From CAYTGM01 sp964437365 (GTDB taxonomy: Bacteria; Sumerlaeota; Sumerlaeia; SLMS01): a stretch of DNA of 64,000 nt. The notes below the pieces were generated by a model. It was not told the DNA's origin and searched no databases. It saw only the letters and a list, made by a program, of their open reading frames with translations. The position numbers and the translations under genes were made by a program. Within the stretch, counting starts at the first letter, position 1. Each line of letters begins with the position of its first letter. The stretch covers positions 1-64,000 of the forward strand of contig CAYTGM010000012.1 of assembly GCA_964437365.1 (NCBI GenBank). Reading direction: 5' to 3'. Shown here one piece after another: positions 36,622 through 45,908 of this stretch.

Positions 36622-39114
36622 GTGGATCCCCGAACTCTTGAAATCCTCGAATTTGATCGCGTCCTGCAGAAAATCAGTCAGGAAGCAACGTCTTCCCTTG
36701 GTCGTAAGTATGTCCGAGGCCTGGCACCTGCATCCTCTTTCGAAGAGTGGAAGCAAAGAACCGCTCCCGTAAAGGACCTCCTCAAGCTCGTTGAGCGCGA
36801 TCAGCATCCTCCTCTTGCTGGACTCTTTGATCCCACGGAGATTCTCAAACAGTTATCTATTCCAGGATCCATCATCGAAGAAGAGTTTTGGGGACGCCTC
36901 ATCGGGTTTCTGGAACTCTCTGAAGAAGTTGTCCAGTATCGCGAAGCGAGAAAGCATAATAGTCCTGCTCTTTCACACATGCTCTCTGGAGTCGTTGAGC
37001 TTCCTTCCATCGTAAGTGAAATCAACAAGTGTATAGATGATGAAGGGAAAGTGAGGAGTAACGCATCACCAGAGCTCAACACCCTCCGCCGCCGACTCAA
37101 TGCCGCTGAAAAAAATCTTCAGCGGTTGATTCAGGATTCCATTTCTAAGTATCACGATCAGGGCGTCCTGCAATCCAACTACTCGACCTTGCGAGATGGT
37201 CGTCATGTTCTTCCCGTTAAGTCGCAATTCAGACAGAGGATATCTGGGATTCTACATGGCTCTTCAGGAACCGGTGAAACTGTCTATATTGAGCCGGGGC
37301 ATGTGGTTGCGGCTTCAAATGATCTTGAGGTACTTAAAGAAGAAGAGCGTGCTGAAGTTGCTCGAATTCTATCCAGATTAACGGAATTACTTCGGGAAGT
37401 CCTTCCTTACCTTGAAACAAACCTCGCCATCCTGGCACGTCTTGATGGTATTTACGCCCTTGCACGGAACGCCGCCGGTCGGGGCTGGAGTTTTCCTATC
37501 GTTATTGAGCAAGGAGCTCTCCGACTCTTCAAAGCACATCATCCACTGCTCGAGCTCAGCGAAGGTGAAAGCGTTCCAATTACCCTTCTCCTGGATCCAA
37601 CCGATCGATGCATCATTATATCTGGACCAAACGCAGGTGGCAAAACAACAGCGATGAAAATGCTGGGGCTGTTAACCATCATGATTCAATGTGGGATACC
37701 GCTGCCAGTATTCCCGGATTCAACATTCCCATTCTTTTCTTCTGTCTATGCAGACATTGGTGATCAGCAGTCTCTCGAGGATGGCGTATCAACTTTCTCT
37801 GGGCATATACGGCGTATAAGAGCTATTCTGGAACAGACTAACGAACGATCACTTGTGCTCCTGGATGAGCTGGGAACAGGCACTGACCCGCAGGAAGGGG
37901 GTGCTCTGGCTCTTTCTATTCTTGAGGAATTCCACAACCGTGCCGGTCTCATGGTCACAACCAGCCACCTCAACCCGGTCAAAGTCTGGGCCGATGATAC
38001 AGAAGGTGCAAGAAACGCTTCTTTCGCTCTCGATCCAAAGACCGGCGACCCAACGTATACACTACGCCTCGATCTTCCTGGTGCGAGCGAGGCTTTCCAG
38101 ATTGCCAGACGCGAAGGACTGCCTGCGTCTATACTCAACCGCGCAAGAGACCTTTCAGATCCGAAGCAACTGAGGATGGGAGAACTCCTGCAAAGGATCG
38201 AAGATCGAGAGCGCCGTCTTTCAGAACAATTGAAAGAGGTTGAAGTGCGAGCGAAAGCTCTTGCTGAGCAGGAGGAGATCGCTAAAGCACGGGCCCAGCT
38301 GCTGAGAGATGAACGGCGTGAATTCAAAGAGCAGTCCCTGAAAGAAGAAGGGAAAGCACTGCAGGAGATGCGCGATAAGATTGAGCGTATGATTGCTGAG
38401 CTGCCTAGTGAAGAAGAGCTTGAGCGACGTAAAGAAGCTTTGGTTCAGGCTAGAGAAGAAGCTCTCAGGCAGCAGTCCAGGCAAGGTCAGGAAGCCCGGC
38501 GTCTTGCAGAAGAAAAGGTCAGCGCGGGAGAAGTTGTTGTTGGACAAAAGATTTTCGTAAGCAGCCTGGGACAGTGGGGCGAGGTCGCCTCGGTTGACTA
38601 TAAGAAGAATAAGGCGAAGGTAAAGGTCGGCAGCTTTGAGGCATCTGTGAAGACGGATGACCTGCTTGATCATGATCCAGAAGAGGAACGCCAGGAGCGT
38701 CTCGCAAAGCACGAAGATGCTATCTATAAGGCAACACGCGGCCGGAAAGCAGGGAAGAAGAAAAGCAGAAAGCTTAAAGCCGCGCTGAGGGAAGCAGAAG
38801 GTATTACAGAGAGTCCACACCATGCACCAAGAGTGACCTATGGTGGAGAAAAGATCCATAACACACAGCGCCCCCAATCGATGACTCTTGATCTTCATGG
38901 ATATCGTGTGGAAGAGGCGCTCAAGGAGCTCGATCGATTCCTGGATCGATCGCTACTTGCAAGTTTCCCTTACGTAAAAGTGTGCCATGGAACAGGCTCT
39001 GGGAAGCTTTATAGAGCCGTGCATGACCATCTTCGAACTGTCCCGTATATAAAGAGCTACCGTTTCGGTACTCCTGATGAGGGCGGAGGCGGAATGACGA
39101 TCGTCGAGTTATAA
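36622..39114 (+). CDS. mutS2: MutS2 family ATPase / Smr endonuclease
   Basis: MutS2 acts in suppression of recombination or in rescue of collided ribosomes, depending on the species; it does not take part in mismatch repair. The 830 residues contain the core/lever domain, ATPase motifs (Walker A GPNAGGKTT at 335-343, STFSGHI, Walker B LLDELGTGTDPQEGG), a long charged coiled coil (about 515-640), a KOW-like domain (VGQKIFVSSLGQWGEVASVD) and a C-terminal Smr nuclease domain (LDLHGYRVEEAL; HGTGSGKL). The start codon is GTG. It is last in the plus-strand housekeeping run. Confidence 0.96.
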   Translation: MDPRTLEILEFDRVLQKISQEATSSLGRKYVRGLAPASSFEEWKQRTAPVKDLLKLVERDQHPPLAGLFDPTEILKQLSIPGSIIEEEFWGRLIGFLELSEEVVQYREARKHNSPALSHMLSGVVELPSIVSEINKCIDDEGKVRSNASPELNTLRRRLNAAEKNLQRLIQDSISKYHDQGVLQSNYSTLRDGRHVLPVKSQFRQRISGILHGSSGTGETVYIEPGHVVAASNDLEVLKEEERAEVARILSRLTELLREVLPYLETNLAILARLDGIYALARNAAGRGWSFPIVIEQGALRLFKAHHPLLELSEGESVPITLLLDPTDRCIIISGPNAGGKTTAMKMLGLLTIMIQCGIPLPVFPDSTFPFFSSVYADIGDQQSLEDGVSTFSGHIRRIRAILEQTNERSLVLLDELGTGTDPQEGGALALSILEEFHNRAGLMVTTSHLNPVKVWADDTEGARNASFALDPKTGDPTYTLRLDLPGASEAFQIARREGLPASILNRARDLSDPKQLRMGELLQRIEDRERRLSEQLKEVEVRAKALAEQEEIAKARAQLLRDERREFKEQSLKEEGKALQEMRDKIERMIAELPSEEELERRKEALVQAREEALRQQSRQGQEARRLAEEKVSAGEVVVGQKIFVSSLGQWGEVASVDYKKNKAKVKVGSFEASVKTDDLLDHDPEEERQERLAKHEDAIYKATRGRKAGKKKSRKLKAALREAEGITESPHHAPRVTYGGEKIHNTQRPQSMTLDLHGYRVEEALKELDRFLDRSLLASFPYVKVCHGTGSGKLYRAVHDHLRTVPYIKSYRFGTPDEGGGGMTIVEL

Positions 39115-39123
39115 AAACAATAA

Positions 39124-39147
39124 AGCCGACTCTAAAGCGAGCCGGCT
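39124..39147. terminator. Shared terminator between mutS2 and the minus-strand gene
   Basis: AGCCGACTC pairs with GAGCCGGCT, with one G-T pair. On the minus strand it is followed by T-rich sequence (TTTATTGTTTTT), which suits the convergent secreted-protein gene. On the plus strand the T tract is weak. Confidence 0.6.
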
Positions 39148-39175
39148 CTGTATTTACGTTCAAGGAGCAAAGGGA

Positions 39176-39856
39176 TTACTTTGCTTCCTCATCATTCTTT
39201 TTGAGGCTTGCATCAGCTTCAATGACGGCTAGTGGCTTATCGGGCGTCAGGCTTGCCTTTGCAGGAGTCCAGATCTGACCACGCGCTTTCGCGAGGTCTT
39301 TCTTTTCTTCTATGGCCTGAGCGAGAGCAATAATCTGGTCCAGTTCAGTCTTCGGAGTTGCGCTACGATACTTTGCTGAGCTTTCCCATTCACTCATGTC
39401 AACATTCGAGTAGAGATACCTGTTCTTGTTCGAATTCTTCGCAGCAACGGAACCGGTTGTCTTATCTTCGATGATCACAAAGCTTCCCTGGTCGAGACCT
39501 GCCGGAGCAGAAAAGGCTGAACCGGTCACAGGGTCGGTCAGGAAGATGAGGTACGTACCACCAGCTTCATACTCAGGCATTGAAGGAATTCTCGTCTCTG
39601 AAGACGGCATATACTGTGTCCATTCGACCGTTTCACCCTTTGAGTAATCTCCGTAAACTTCTTTCGTGACAGTGGCTGTGATGGTCTCACCTTTGAGATT
39701 GCCAAACTCATCGATACTAATCTCCTCGATGGTACAGACAAAGGCATTTGGAGCGATGGATACTATTTGTTCAATATTCATCGGAAGAATCGTTGTCGCT
39801 TTGCTCACCGCGGGAATCGAAGTGAGGATGAGAGCAATGATTAAAAGCCTGTACAT
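39176..39856 (-). CDS. Secreted protein next to a matrixin-type metalloprotease
   Basis: I set the start at 39856, where AAAGGATC precedes the ATG by about 11 bases and a clean signal peptide begins (MYRLLIIALILTSIPAVSKA). The frame stays open 66 bases upstream without such features. The mature part (about 205 residues) opens with TTILPMNIEQIVSIAPNAFVCTIEEI, resembling secreted proteins commonly found beside matrixin-like proteases. It contains a YEAGGTYLIFLTDPVTG stretch and ends in a charged tail. Function unknown. It lies just downstream of the protease gene, probably in one transcript. Confidence 0.75.
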   Translation of the reverse strand: MYRLLIIALILTSIPAVSKATTILPMNIEQIVSIAPNAFVCTIEEISIDEFGNLKGETITATVTKEVYGDYSKGETVEWTQYMPSSETRIPSMPEYEAGGTYLIFLTDPVTGSAFSAPAGLDQGSFVIIEDKTTGSVAAKNSNKNRYLYSNVDMSEWESSAKYRSATPKTELDQIIALAQAIEEKKDLAKARGQIWTPAKASLTPDKPLAVIEADASLKKNDEEAK

Positions 39857-39921
39857 TTGAAATTTGATCCTTTTGAGGTCGTTGTAGCTAAGAATGGAGT
39901 CCATACCTTGATATAGAGTCA

Positions 39922-41865
39922 TTAATAGACGAACCAGTTTTCTGTATTTGGGGTAGTAGGTATAAGGCCCGTCCTGACTCCACTGAACCCGCCGTTCGAA
40001 ATGTCATTTGTCACTGTCACAGACGTCTCTCCTCCGGTATAGCCATTGAGTGTGGATACTTGCACTGTCAATTCTGTGGAATTGACAACGCTAACCGAAT
40101 CGACTGAGATAAGTGGGTCAGAAAATTCTACGGTAGGATCTGCACCAGCATTGTTAAAACCATTCCCAAGAATGGTTACCGTTCCTGACTCTGGATCAAA
40201 GTCTCCGTCTATTCCTTTAACGTAAACGGCAGAACCGTTTGGTTGATCTGCATAAGAGGCCATAATTTCTACTGTGTAAGTCCCCGACTGGCCCGAGTCG
40301 GCACCCAGCATGATTAGTATTGTATTATCAGCAATGCCGTTTCCATAAAGAAAATTATTTATGGGGGTGTCAAAGCTGAAAGTCTGACCTGATGCAAGAT
40401 TGAAAGCACCTCTTCCGGATATACCATTCGTATTTCCCTGGTCCCAGGATCCCACAACAACATCTCCCTGCAAACCCTGATAGGTTACTTCAATATCGAA
40501 AACTTCAACAGCAAAAGTTGGGCGTATCGCTATGATGTCTTCGACATCACCACTGCCGAAGTTTATTTCTCCCACCTCAGAGTCGTTTATCGTGCCGTTA
40601 ATCCTCAAACGACCCCCAAGATTGGCAATCACGTTATTCGATATATCCGTGACTTCAAACAGACTCAGACTTGAACCGTTATCCACCTCAGCGATTGTAC
40701 TCGTTGTCATGCTCCCGTTCAAACGTCCGTCGATGGTGAGGGAGTTCCCTCCCGCGGGAGCAACAAAGGTTTCTGAACGAGCTTCTGTGTCACTATTACT
40801 TTCCGTTGGTGATGAATTCAGGAATTCGACAGGCCCGGTCGTTTCAAACTCCAGTTGAGGTTCAAATGGTCCGACACTGGAACCTGCGACAAATCCGCTG
40901 GAAATCTGCTCGATGTCCACTACATAACATTCTCCCGGAGTTAAACCAGGGATCAAGAATTCGCCATTGTCAACACTGTTGCCTTCGTTGAATCCTGATA
41001 CACAGCTAATTACATCGCTGTCTGGGTTGTCTATATTCCGCGCAACAACATTTACAGCGTTGAGTAGAATGTTGGACGAGTTCCTTATCGATCCTCCAAA
41101 AGAACTGACAGTTGATTCATACCCGATTGCAGGATAAAGAAAAGAGATCCAGGCTATATCATCTTTCGCCAGGGTCTCAATGTCCGGATGTACTTGTGGG
41201 TACATCGTTGGGAAGCCGTTAAAGTTGATCGGGTCATGACCCGGGTGTAATGCCTGGGCCGTGTTAAACTGAGCGTGGTCCAGGTTCAGCATATGACCCA
41301 GCTCATGAGCAATCACACCCGTAAATTGTGATATAGACACATCGGAAGGATCACTTGGACCTGAAGTGCCATTGATGAAGAGGCCATTGAGAACTGAATG
41401 TCCTTCTGTGATTTCAAGACCTGAGAAGTCTTCAGGGCCTGCAAACCCAAGCACCCCCGTTGAGGCTCCGGCACCAAGAAGAAAATCGGTCACGCTTCCG
41501 TCTGTATCATAGATGATGGGAGTGATTCCATCACCATCTACATCCCACTGTGGTATGCTTGTGCCGGCATGATCAGAATTCAGGTCGGTCCCAATACTGA
41601 AAGAGAGTGCACAGGAGGGCAGCTCTGAGTTACTCCAGGTATTCAAGGCGTCGAGAACGAGTGCGTCAGCCTGGGCGTTGGAAAGCGAACCAAGTCCGCC
41701 GAGGTCAAGATTCACGACTACTGGTGTGGTATCATCCCAGAGAGCGGGGTTGCCCGTGCTGGTTCCTCGAGCCAGGTATCCTCCAGCGAAGACCTGTGAT
41801 TGTAATAATATTGAAGCGCTTGTAATTGTGATAAGCGTCAGGTGATTCAGATAGGGTTGATTCAT
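39922..41865 (-). CDS. Secreted zinc metalloprotease, matrixin-like, with IPT/TIG end
   Basis: The start at 41865 gives a signal peptide of about 28 residues ending QVFA; in-frame ATGs further up lack one. The zinc site is HELGHMLNLDH at 187-197 (HExxHxxxxxH, metzincin type) with a Met-turn candidate at Met221. The N-terminal half is the catalytic domain. The second half is beta-rich, with a TIG-like domain near the end (SVVNSTELTVQVSTLNGYTGGETSVTV). The last residues, NTENWFVY, resemble tails of other secreted proteins here. It probably degrades extracellular protein. Confidence 0.85.
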   Translation of the reverse strand: MNQPYLNHLTLITITSASILLQSQVFAGGYLARGTSTGNPALWDDTTPVVVNLDLGGLGSLSNAQADALVLDALNTWSNSELPSCALSFSIGTDLNSDHAGTSIPQWDVDGDGITPIIYDTDGSVTDFLLGAGASTGVLGFAGPEDFSGLEITEGHSVLNGLFINGTSGPSDPSDVSISQFTGVIAHELGHMLNLDHAQFNTAQALHPGHDPINFNGFPTMYPQVHPDIETLAKDDIAWISFLYPAIGYESTVSSFGGSIRNSSNILLNAVNVVARNIDNPDSDVISCVSGFNEGNSVDNGEFLIPGLTPGECYVVDIEQISSGFVAGSSVGPFEPQLEFETTGPVEFLNSSPTESNSDTEARSETFVAPAGGNSLTIDGRLNGSMTTSTIAEVDNGSSLSLFEVTDISNNVIANLGGRLRINGTINDSEVGEINFGSGDVEDIIAIRPTFAVEVFDIEVTYQGLQGDVVVGSWDQGNTNGISGRGAFNLASGQTFSFDTPINNFLYGNGIADNTILIMLGADSGQSGTYTVEIMASYADQPNGSAVYVKGIDGDFDPESGTVTILGNGFNNAGADPTVEFSDPLISVDSVSVVNSTELTVQVSTLNGYTGGETSVTVTNDISNGGFSGVRTGLIPTTPNTENWFVY

Positions 41866-41969
41866 GAAGGTTCCCATTATTCCATGAAAATCTGTTTTAG
41901 TGCACATCAACCGATCATGACACTGACCCGTTGTCCAGAGCGATGTTGCGCTTAGTAGATTTTCTATGT

Positions 41970-42007
41970 CTAAACAAATAGCCCGTCAGAGAGAATCCGA
42001 CGGGCTA
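41970..42007 (-). terminator. Terminator after the second metalloprotease gene
   Basis: On the minus strand, TAGCCCGTC (41979-41987) pairs with GACGGGCTA (41999-42007), and TATTTGTTT follows. It lies directly downstream of the 42032-43312 gene and separates it from the next protease gene. Confidence 0.8.
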
Positions 42008-42031
42008 AGGAAGAGTTCAGGTTTGGGGCGA

Positions 42032-43312
42032 TTACTCGACGATAAACTGGTCCAGAGAGACAGGGAGCAGTCCCGGTCCACGCCAGTCCAGATCGAAGAG
42101 CAGACCCGTTGCAAGATCTGATTGATAAGAGGAGGTAAGGACCGGCTCCATCAACTCGTTGGGAGAAAGTGAAGTGTCAAAGTGAGAAACGGATGACCCC
42201 GGTTCGAGGGATGCCGGTGCGTACATCAGTACACGTCCACTGGTGCCGTGCGTTCCGGTTGTCAGGAAACCGGAGTTATCATCAACACCGCTTCCGGACC
42301 AGGTCAGATCTCCGGTGTTTGTGGCTGATCCTAACCGTTCTCCGTCGGTCATCGTTGTGCCACCCGCTGGGGCTCCCCAATTGTTAGAAAGGTCTTCGTC
42401 ATATAGATTGACATCATAGATGCTCGGATTTCCTGGGAACGATCCGTCTGCTGGATCTGCGTCAGCGGTTGTCAAATCTGCGAGTGAAGTGATTCCAAGA
42501 CCATGACCTATTTCATGGAGAATCGTTGTATAGAAATCTATCTCAAATGCACCCGGGTTTCCATCATAGCCATAATAGAAACTGACACCGGTAAGACAGC
42601 CCGTGTCGATATCTGAGTTGAACTGAGTAAAAATCTCCTCCGTCGCTCCATTAGCATCACTGTTGATAGCCTGATTCACCAGAGCAACGGGATAGAAAGT
42701 ATCGGTTACATAAGGGGCGGAAGCAGTGCCAAAGGTGTAAAAGTTTGTGGCACCCGCAGAACCAAGTGTTGCTGTACCAGATCCGTCATCGCAAAAGAGC
42801 GAGTTGAACTCTGCGGCAATTTCTATGGTAATGGTTCCGTCGATACGGTCTGCCCAGAAAGTGGCCGCCTCTTCCAGAGCATTCTGGCGCAACTCGCCAA
42901 GCGTCGTTCCCGGATTGCCACCCTCGGGAGAGGCCGCTGTTGTGTCGTTAAAGCCTTCTGTACCTCCATCGCCACTGTAATCGAAACTAAAAGTTACCGT
43001 TCCAGACGCACGACCCGGTGAATCTTCCAGTTTATCAGGAGGCGAGACTTTGCTATCCGGTTGACCGTAAACATAGAATGCCACAGGGCCACCAGCTCTT
43101 GCCTGAGAGGTCCGCCCTTTAGTAAAGCCACCAGCAGCGCGAGCACTACTTCCCATGGATTCAAGTGTTGATTGATCAATGGTATTCCCACCGACGGTAA
43201 CCGTCGAGAGAGAAACGCCGGGCTGAAGCTGTTGGCATTGAATATCGATTTGTGAATACGAAATTGCTGGGAGAAGCACTGACGCTGCCAGCAGTGATAA
43301 TGGTTTTTTCAT
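42032..43312 (-). CDS. Secreted zinc metalloprotease with HEIGH motif
   Basis: The start at 43312 begins a clear signal peptide (MKKPLSLLAASVLLPAISYS), with AAAGGA 10 bases upstream. The mature protein has HEIGHGLG at 266-273 for zinc binding and a SHFD...LMEP stretch near residue 390. That pairing is typical of secreted peptidases in which the later His is the third zinc ligand and the Met follows it. The end, SLDQFIVE, loosely resembles the aromatic tails of neighbouring secreted proteins. With the other metalloprotease and the subtilase it implies a protein-degrading lifestyle. Confidence 0.82.
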   Translation of the reverse strand: MKKPLSLLAASVLLPAISYSQIDIQCQQLQPGVSLSTVTVGGNTIDQSTLESMGSSARAAGGFTKGRTSQARAGGPVAFYVYGQPDSKVSPPDKLEDSPGRASGTVTFSFDYSGDGGTEGFNDTTAASPEGGNPGTTLGELRQNALEEAATFWADRIDGTITIEIAAEFNSLFCDDGSGTATLGSAGATNFYTFGTASAPYVTDTFYPVALVNQAINSDANGATEEIFTQFNSDIDTGCLTGVSFYYGYDGNPGAFEIDFYTTILHEIGHGLGITSLADLTTADADPADGSFPGNPSIYDVNLYDEDLSNNWGAPAGGTTMTDGERLGSATNTGDLTWSGSGVDDNSGFLTTGTHGTSGRVLMYAPASLEPGSSVSHFDTSLSPNELMEPVLTSSYQSDLATGLLFDLDWRGPGLLPVSLDQFIVE

Positions 43313-44077
43313 GAAAGTGAGGTCCTTTTCCTCAGGATACAGAAAGCAAAGCACAGGACAGTGGACGCTCCAACAAGAAATTGTTCCCAAGCAACACTGT
43401 TGACTGAAATCAGGGAATCCCTGAGTCTCCTCCGTGGGAAAACGGGCTCACTTTGGCTTCCCAGTTCAAATATTCGTTAACAGAAAGCTTCCAGAGTGGG
43501 CTTCAGGGGGAATAGTTAGATAGATGGTGAGAGAGATGGTTGTATCTGTGTGCTTGAAAACGCAGTCATCGTGGTGCCAGTTCGTGGCTTTCAGGCGCAC
43601 AGAACTACTGCTCGTAGCCAGCATATATGGAGGAGGACTTCTGCAAGATCACTCTACCCGAGATCGATTGCCTGTAAAGATTGCTCGTCCGATCCTGGTG
43701 AGAGCTAATGCCGCCCCAATGTTGACCCAATGGTGGCATGATCGTGATCATCCCTCCATCATCCCCCCATTGAGCCACCATCATCCCTACCCTCGATTTG
43801 AACCCGTATTTTACGACAAGCCAAATATGAAACGACAAGAGAAACACAGGCAGCTCGCCAGCACTGATTCTTCCGAACAATGTGCTGCCTGCCTTTCCCC
43901 ACACACTCTCGACCAAAACACAAGCAGCTTGACCTGATTGAATAGTCGATACAAAAAAGGCGCGATTCGCCCTAAGAATAGAGAGATTCTTCTAGTTGAA
44001 TTTTCCGTGGAGAAGAATTCGCACTATCTCACCATTGCTCGTTTTATCTGATTGAAGTTTTACTACAGGAAGAGGGA
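43313..44077. other. Intergenic region of about 770 bases between divergent units
   Basis: This gap separates the minus-strand protease from the plus-strand envelope operon. Two overlapping opposite frames of about 100-137 codons lie in 43524-43937, but neither has a good start site or any family likeness. The stretch contains an 8-bp inverted repeat, ATGGTGGC/GCCACCAT (43730-43737 and 43774-43781), and CATCATCCC-type direct repeats. Regulatory sites for both units must lie here, but none could be assigned. Confidence 0.45.
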
Positions 44078-45904
44078 ATGAATAGCACGTACACAAAATA
44101 TAGAGCCTACATGAGTTATATATTCTTCGGCTGCTTTATTGTCGTTGCGATTCTCGTTACGGTGATTCCAGTCATCAAACGAAGTTCACGACCCTATCAT
44201 GGTCTCGACATTTCACAGATTCCCGACAATCCTCGCTATATGCCCCCACACAATCCCCAGGAATTTGTACGGCTTGAAGAGGCCAAAGAATCCCCTGTCA
44301 TTCTCTTCGGACCCACTAATACGTACCACTATACCGAGGAATTCCACGAGAAAACTCTCTTCTTAAGTGATTACCCACCGAAGATTATCGAAGCTCAAGC
44401 AGACGAAGAGGTTACTTTGCTGGACGGTTCAAGAATTTCCATCGCCGCGCTCAGAATCGAGCGACTCACAAGCGGTAACTTTCAAGAAGTCTTCTATACA
44501 CCGCTCTTTGAGACCATGGAACAAGAAGAGTTTGATCGGTTCAAAGACATCCTGAACCGCAGACAGCCCCATACAAGGCCCTATGATCAGATGGAAGGCC
44601 TCCCCTATGTGTTGACGGTATATATTAAGCACAATATGAATCACCTGAGGTTTGAAACTGCAGGAATATATGACCCAGAAACCGGAGGCAGTCTTTCGCC
44701 GCTCAAACATGAAGAGTGGCACGAAAACTTTCTCGATCCAAAGGACCCCGAGGCCGCCTTTATTCAGTATATAGACTGGAAGAGTGAGCTTGTAGGGCTA
44801 GAACCAACCGAGGCAGATCTTCATCTGTCTGTAAAGGGAGGAGGAGGCAAATCTTACAAAGTCGATATAGATGAACCAACCCCCATTGTGTTCTCCGGTA
44901 TGGAATACCCTGTCCAGGAAATCATTCGTTTGTCGGAAGACATGACTCCCAGTATTCTTCATGGCGACACGCCAGATTGGTTGGACAAAGCTAAATTGGG
45001 GAATAGAGTCATCGTAGGTTTCAAGGAGAATCCCCCTTTCGTTCGTGCACCTTCTCTTGTTGATGAGGAATGGAAAGTATATACGGGACAAGAGAAGTGC
45101 CCTTGTGCTTTCGTCGACGCTCAGGCCTATACCGAAAAAGAAGTGCTGAACATGTGCCATTTTTGGGATGTAGAGCCTGTCTATCTTTTTGATGTGCCAG
45201 AAGGTGTAAACCTGAGCCATTTCGAAATGACACTGGAAGAGCAATCCACGCGTATTATCTTTCGTTTGCCGGAAATTCCTGTCGGAGATCCCAGGAACAA
45301 GGATCGCCCCTTTCTTGAAAAACAGCTCCCAGACTTAACCTTGGTCGATGATGATGCCTTGGTTGCACATATAAAAGGGATTTTTCGAAAAGCTGACCCT
45401 CTCACACGTGATGCAGAACTCAAGCACCGCTTTCGGGGTTGGTCTGCAGGGATTAACCTGAACAACAAAATCCCTGCAAGCATGATAAAGCCAACAGTGG
45501 GGGAAGTTTTAGAGGTCTTTCAAACTCAGTACCCGGAAGCTCATTACGTTTTTTCTCAAGACTACATGACGGCGGCAGATAACCTTGGCAGAGAATACGA
45601 TTTCTCAGAAAAGGGTCTTCTGTCGATTGGTTTTCTCTTTTCAAACTTCCATCTTATGTCAATTTATATATATATATTCCTTCTGATGAAGATTATCGCT
45701 TTGATTTTCGCACGAAACCTTCAGAAGATCTTATTTCTCCGTGGCTATTCTTTCAGAATCTGGGAGGCAGAATATATTCTTCTGACTCTGAAGAAAAAGG
45801 CATACAAAATCCCTCCTCGCGATGAAGTCGCTGCGATTCCTGGGGTAGATCCAGACAAGGTGAAAGATATCAATGAGCTGATGAAGAAGGAATCCTGGTG
45901 GTAG
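44078..45904 (+). CDS. Double-anchored envelope protein of unknown family, copy A
   Basis: The 608-residue protein has one membrane helix near the N-terminus (about 12-33), a large extracytoplasmic part, a second helix (about 520-544) and a cytosolic tail. I do not recognise the family. Its neighbour (45909-47654) is homologous along the full length: both carry DNPRYM, LEPTExDxHLS, GDPxNKDRPFLEK and a tail of IWEAE...RDE(V/I)A(A/S)IPG. The IPGVDPDKVKDI part of the tail resembles a helix-hairpin-helix-like or docking element. Ribosome-binding site AGGAAGAGGGA precedes the ATG. It is first in the operon. Confidence 0.8.
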   Translation: MNSTYTKYRAYMSYIFFGCFIVVAILVTVIPVIKRSSRPYHGLDISQIPDNPRYMPPHNPQEFVRLEEAKESPVILFGPTNTYHYTEEFHEKTLFLSDYPPKIIEAQADEEVTLLDGSRISIAALRIERLTSGNFQEVFYTPLFETMEQEEFDRFKDILNRRQPHTRPYDQMEGLPYVLTVYIKHNMNHLRFETAGIYDPETGGSLSPLKHEEWHENFLDPKDPEAAFIQYIDWKSELVGLEPTEADLHLSVKGGGGKSYKVDIDEPTPIVFSGMEYPVQEIIRLSEDMTPSILHGDTPDWLDKAKLGNRVIVGFKENPPFVRAPSLVDEEWKVYTGQEKCPCAFVDAQAYTEKEVLNMCHFWDVEPVYLFDVPEGVNLSHFEMTLEEQSTRIIFRLPEIPVGDPRNKDRPFLEKQLPDLTLVDDDALVAHIKGIFRKADPLTRDAELKHRFRGWSAGINLNNKIPASMIKPTVGEVLEVFQTQYPEAHYVFSQDYMTAADNLGREYDFSEKGLLSIGFLFSNFHLMSIYIYIFLLMKIIALIFARNLQKILFLRGYSFRIWEAEYILLTLKKKAYKIPPRDEVAAIPGVDPDKVKDINELMKKESWW

Positions 45905-45908
45905 AGAA

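Noticed and set aside
43524..43937. A 137-codon plus-strand frame and a 103-codon minus-strand frame
   Set aside because: They overlap each other, have no good start and have non-coding-like composition with simple repeats.
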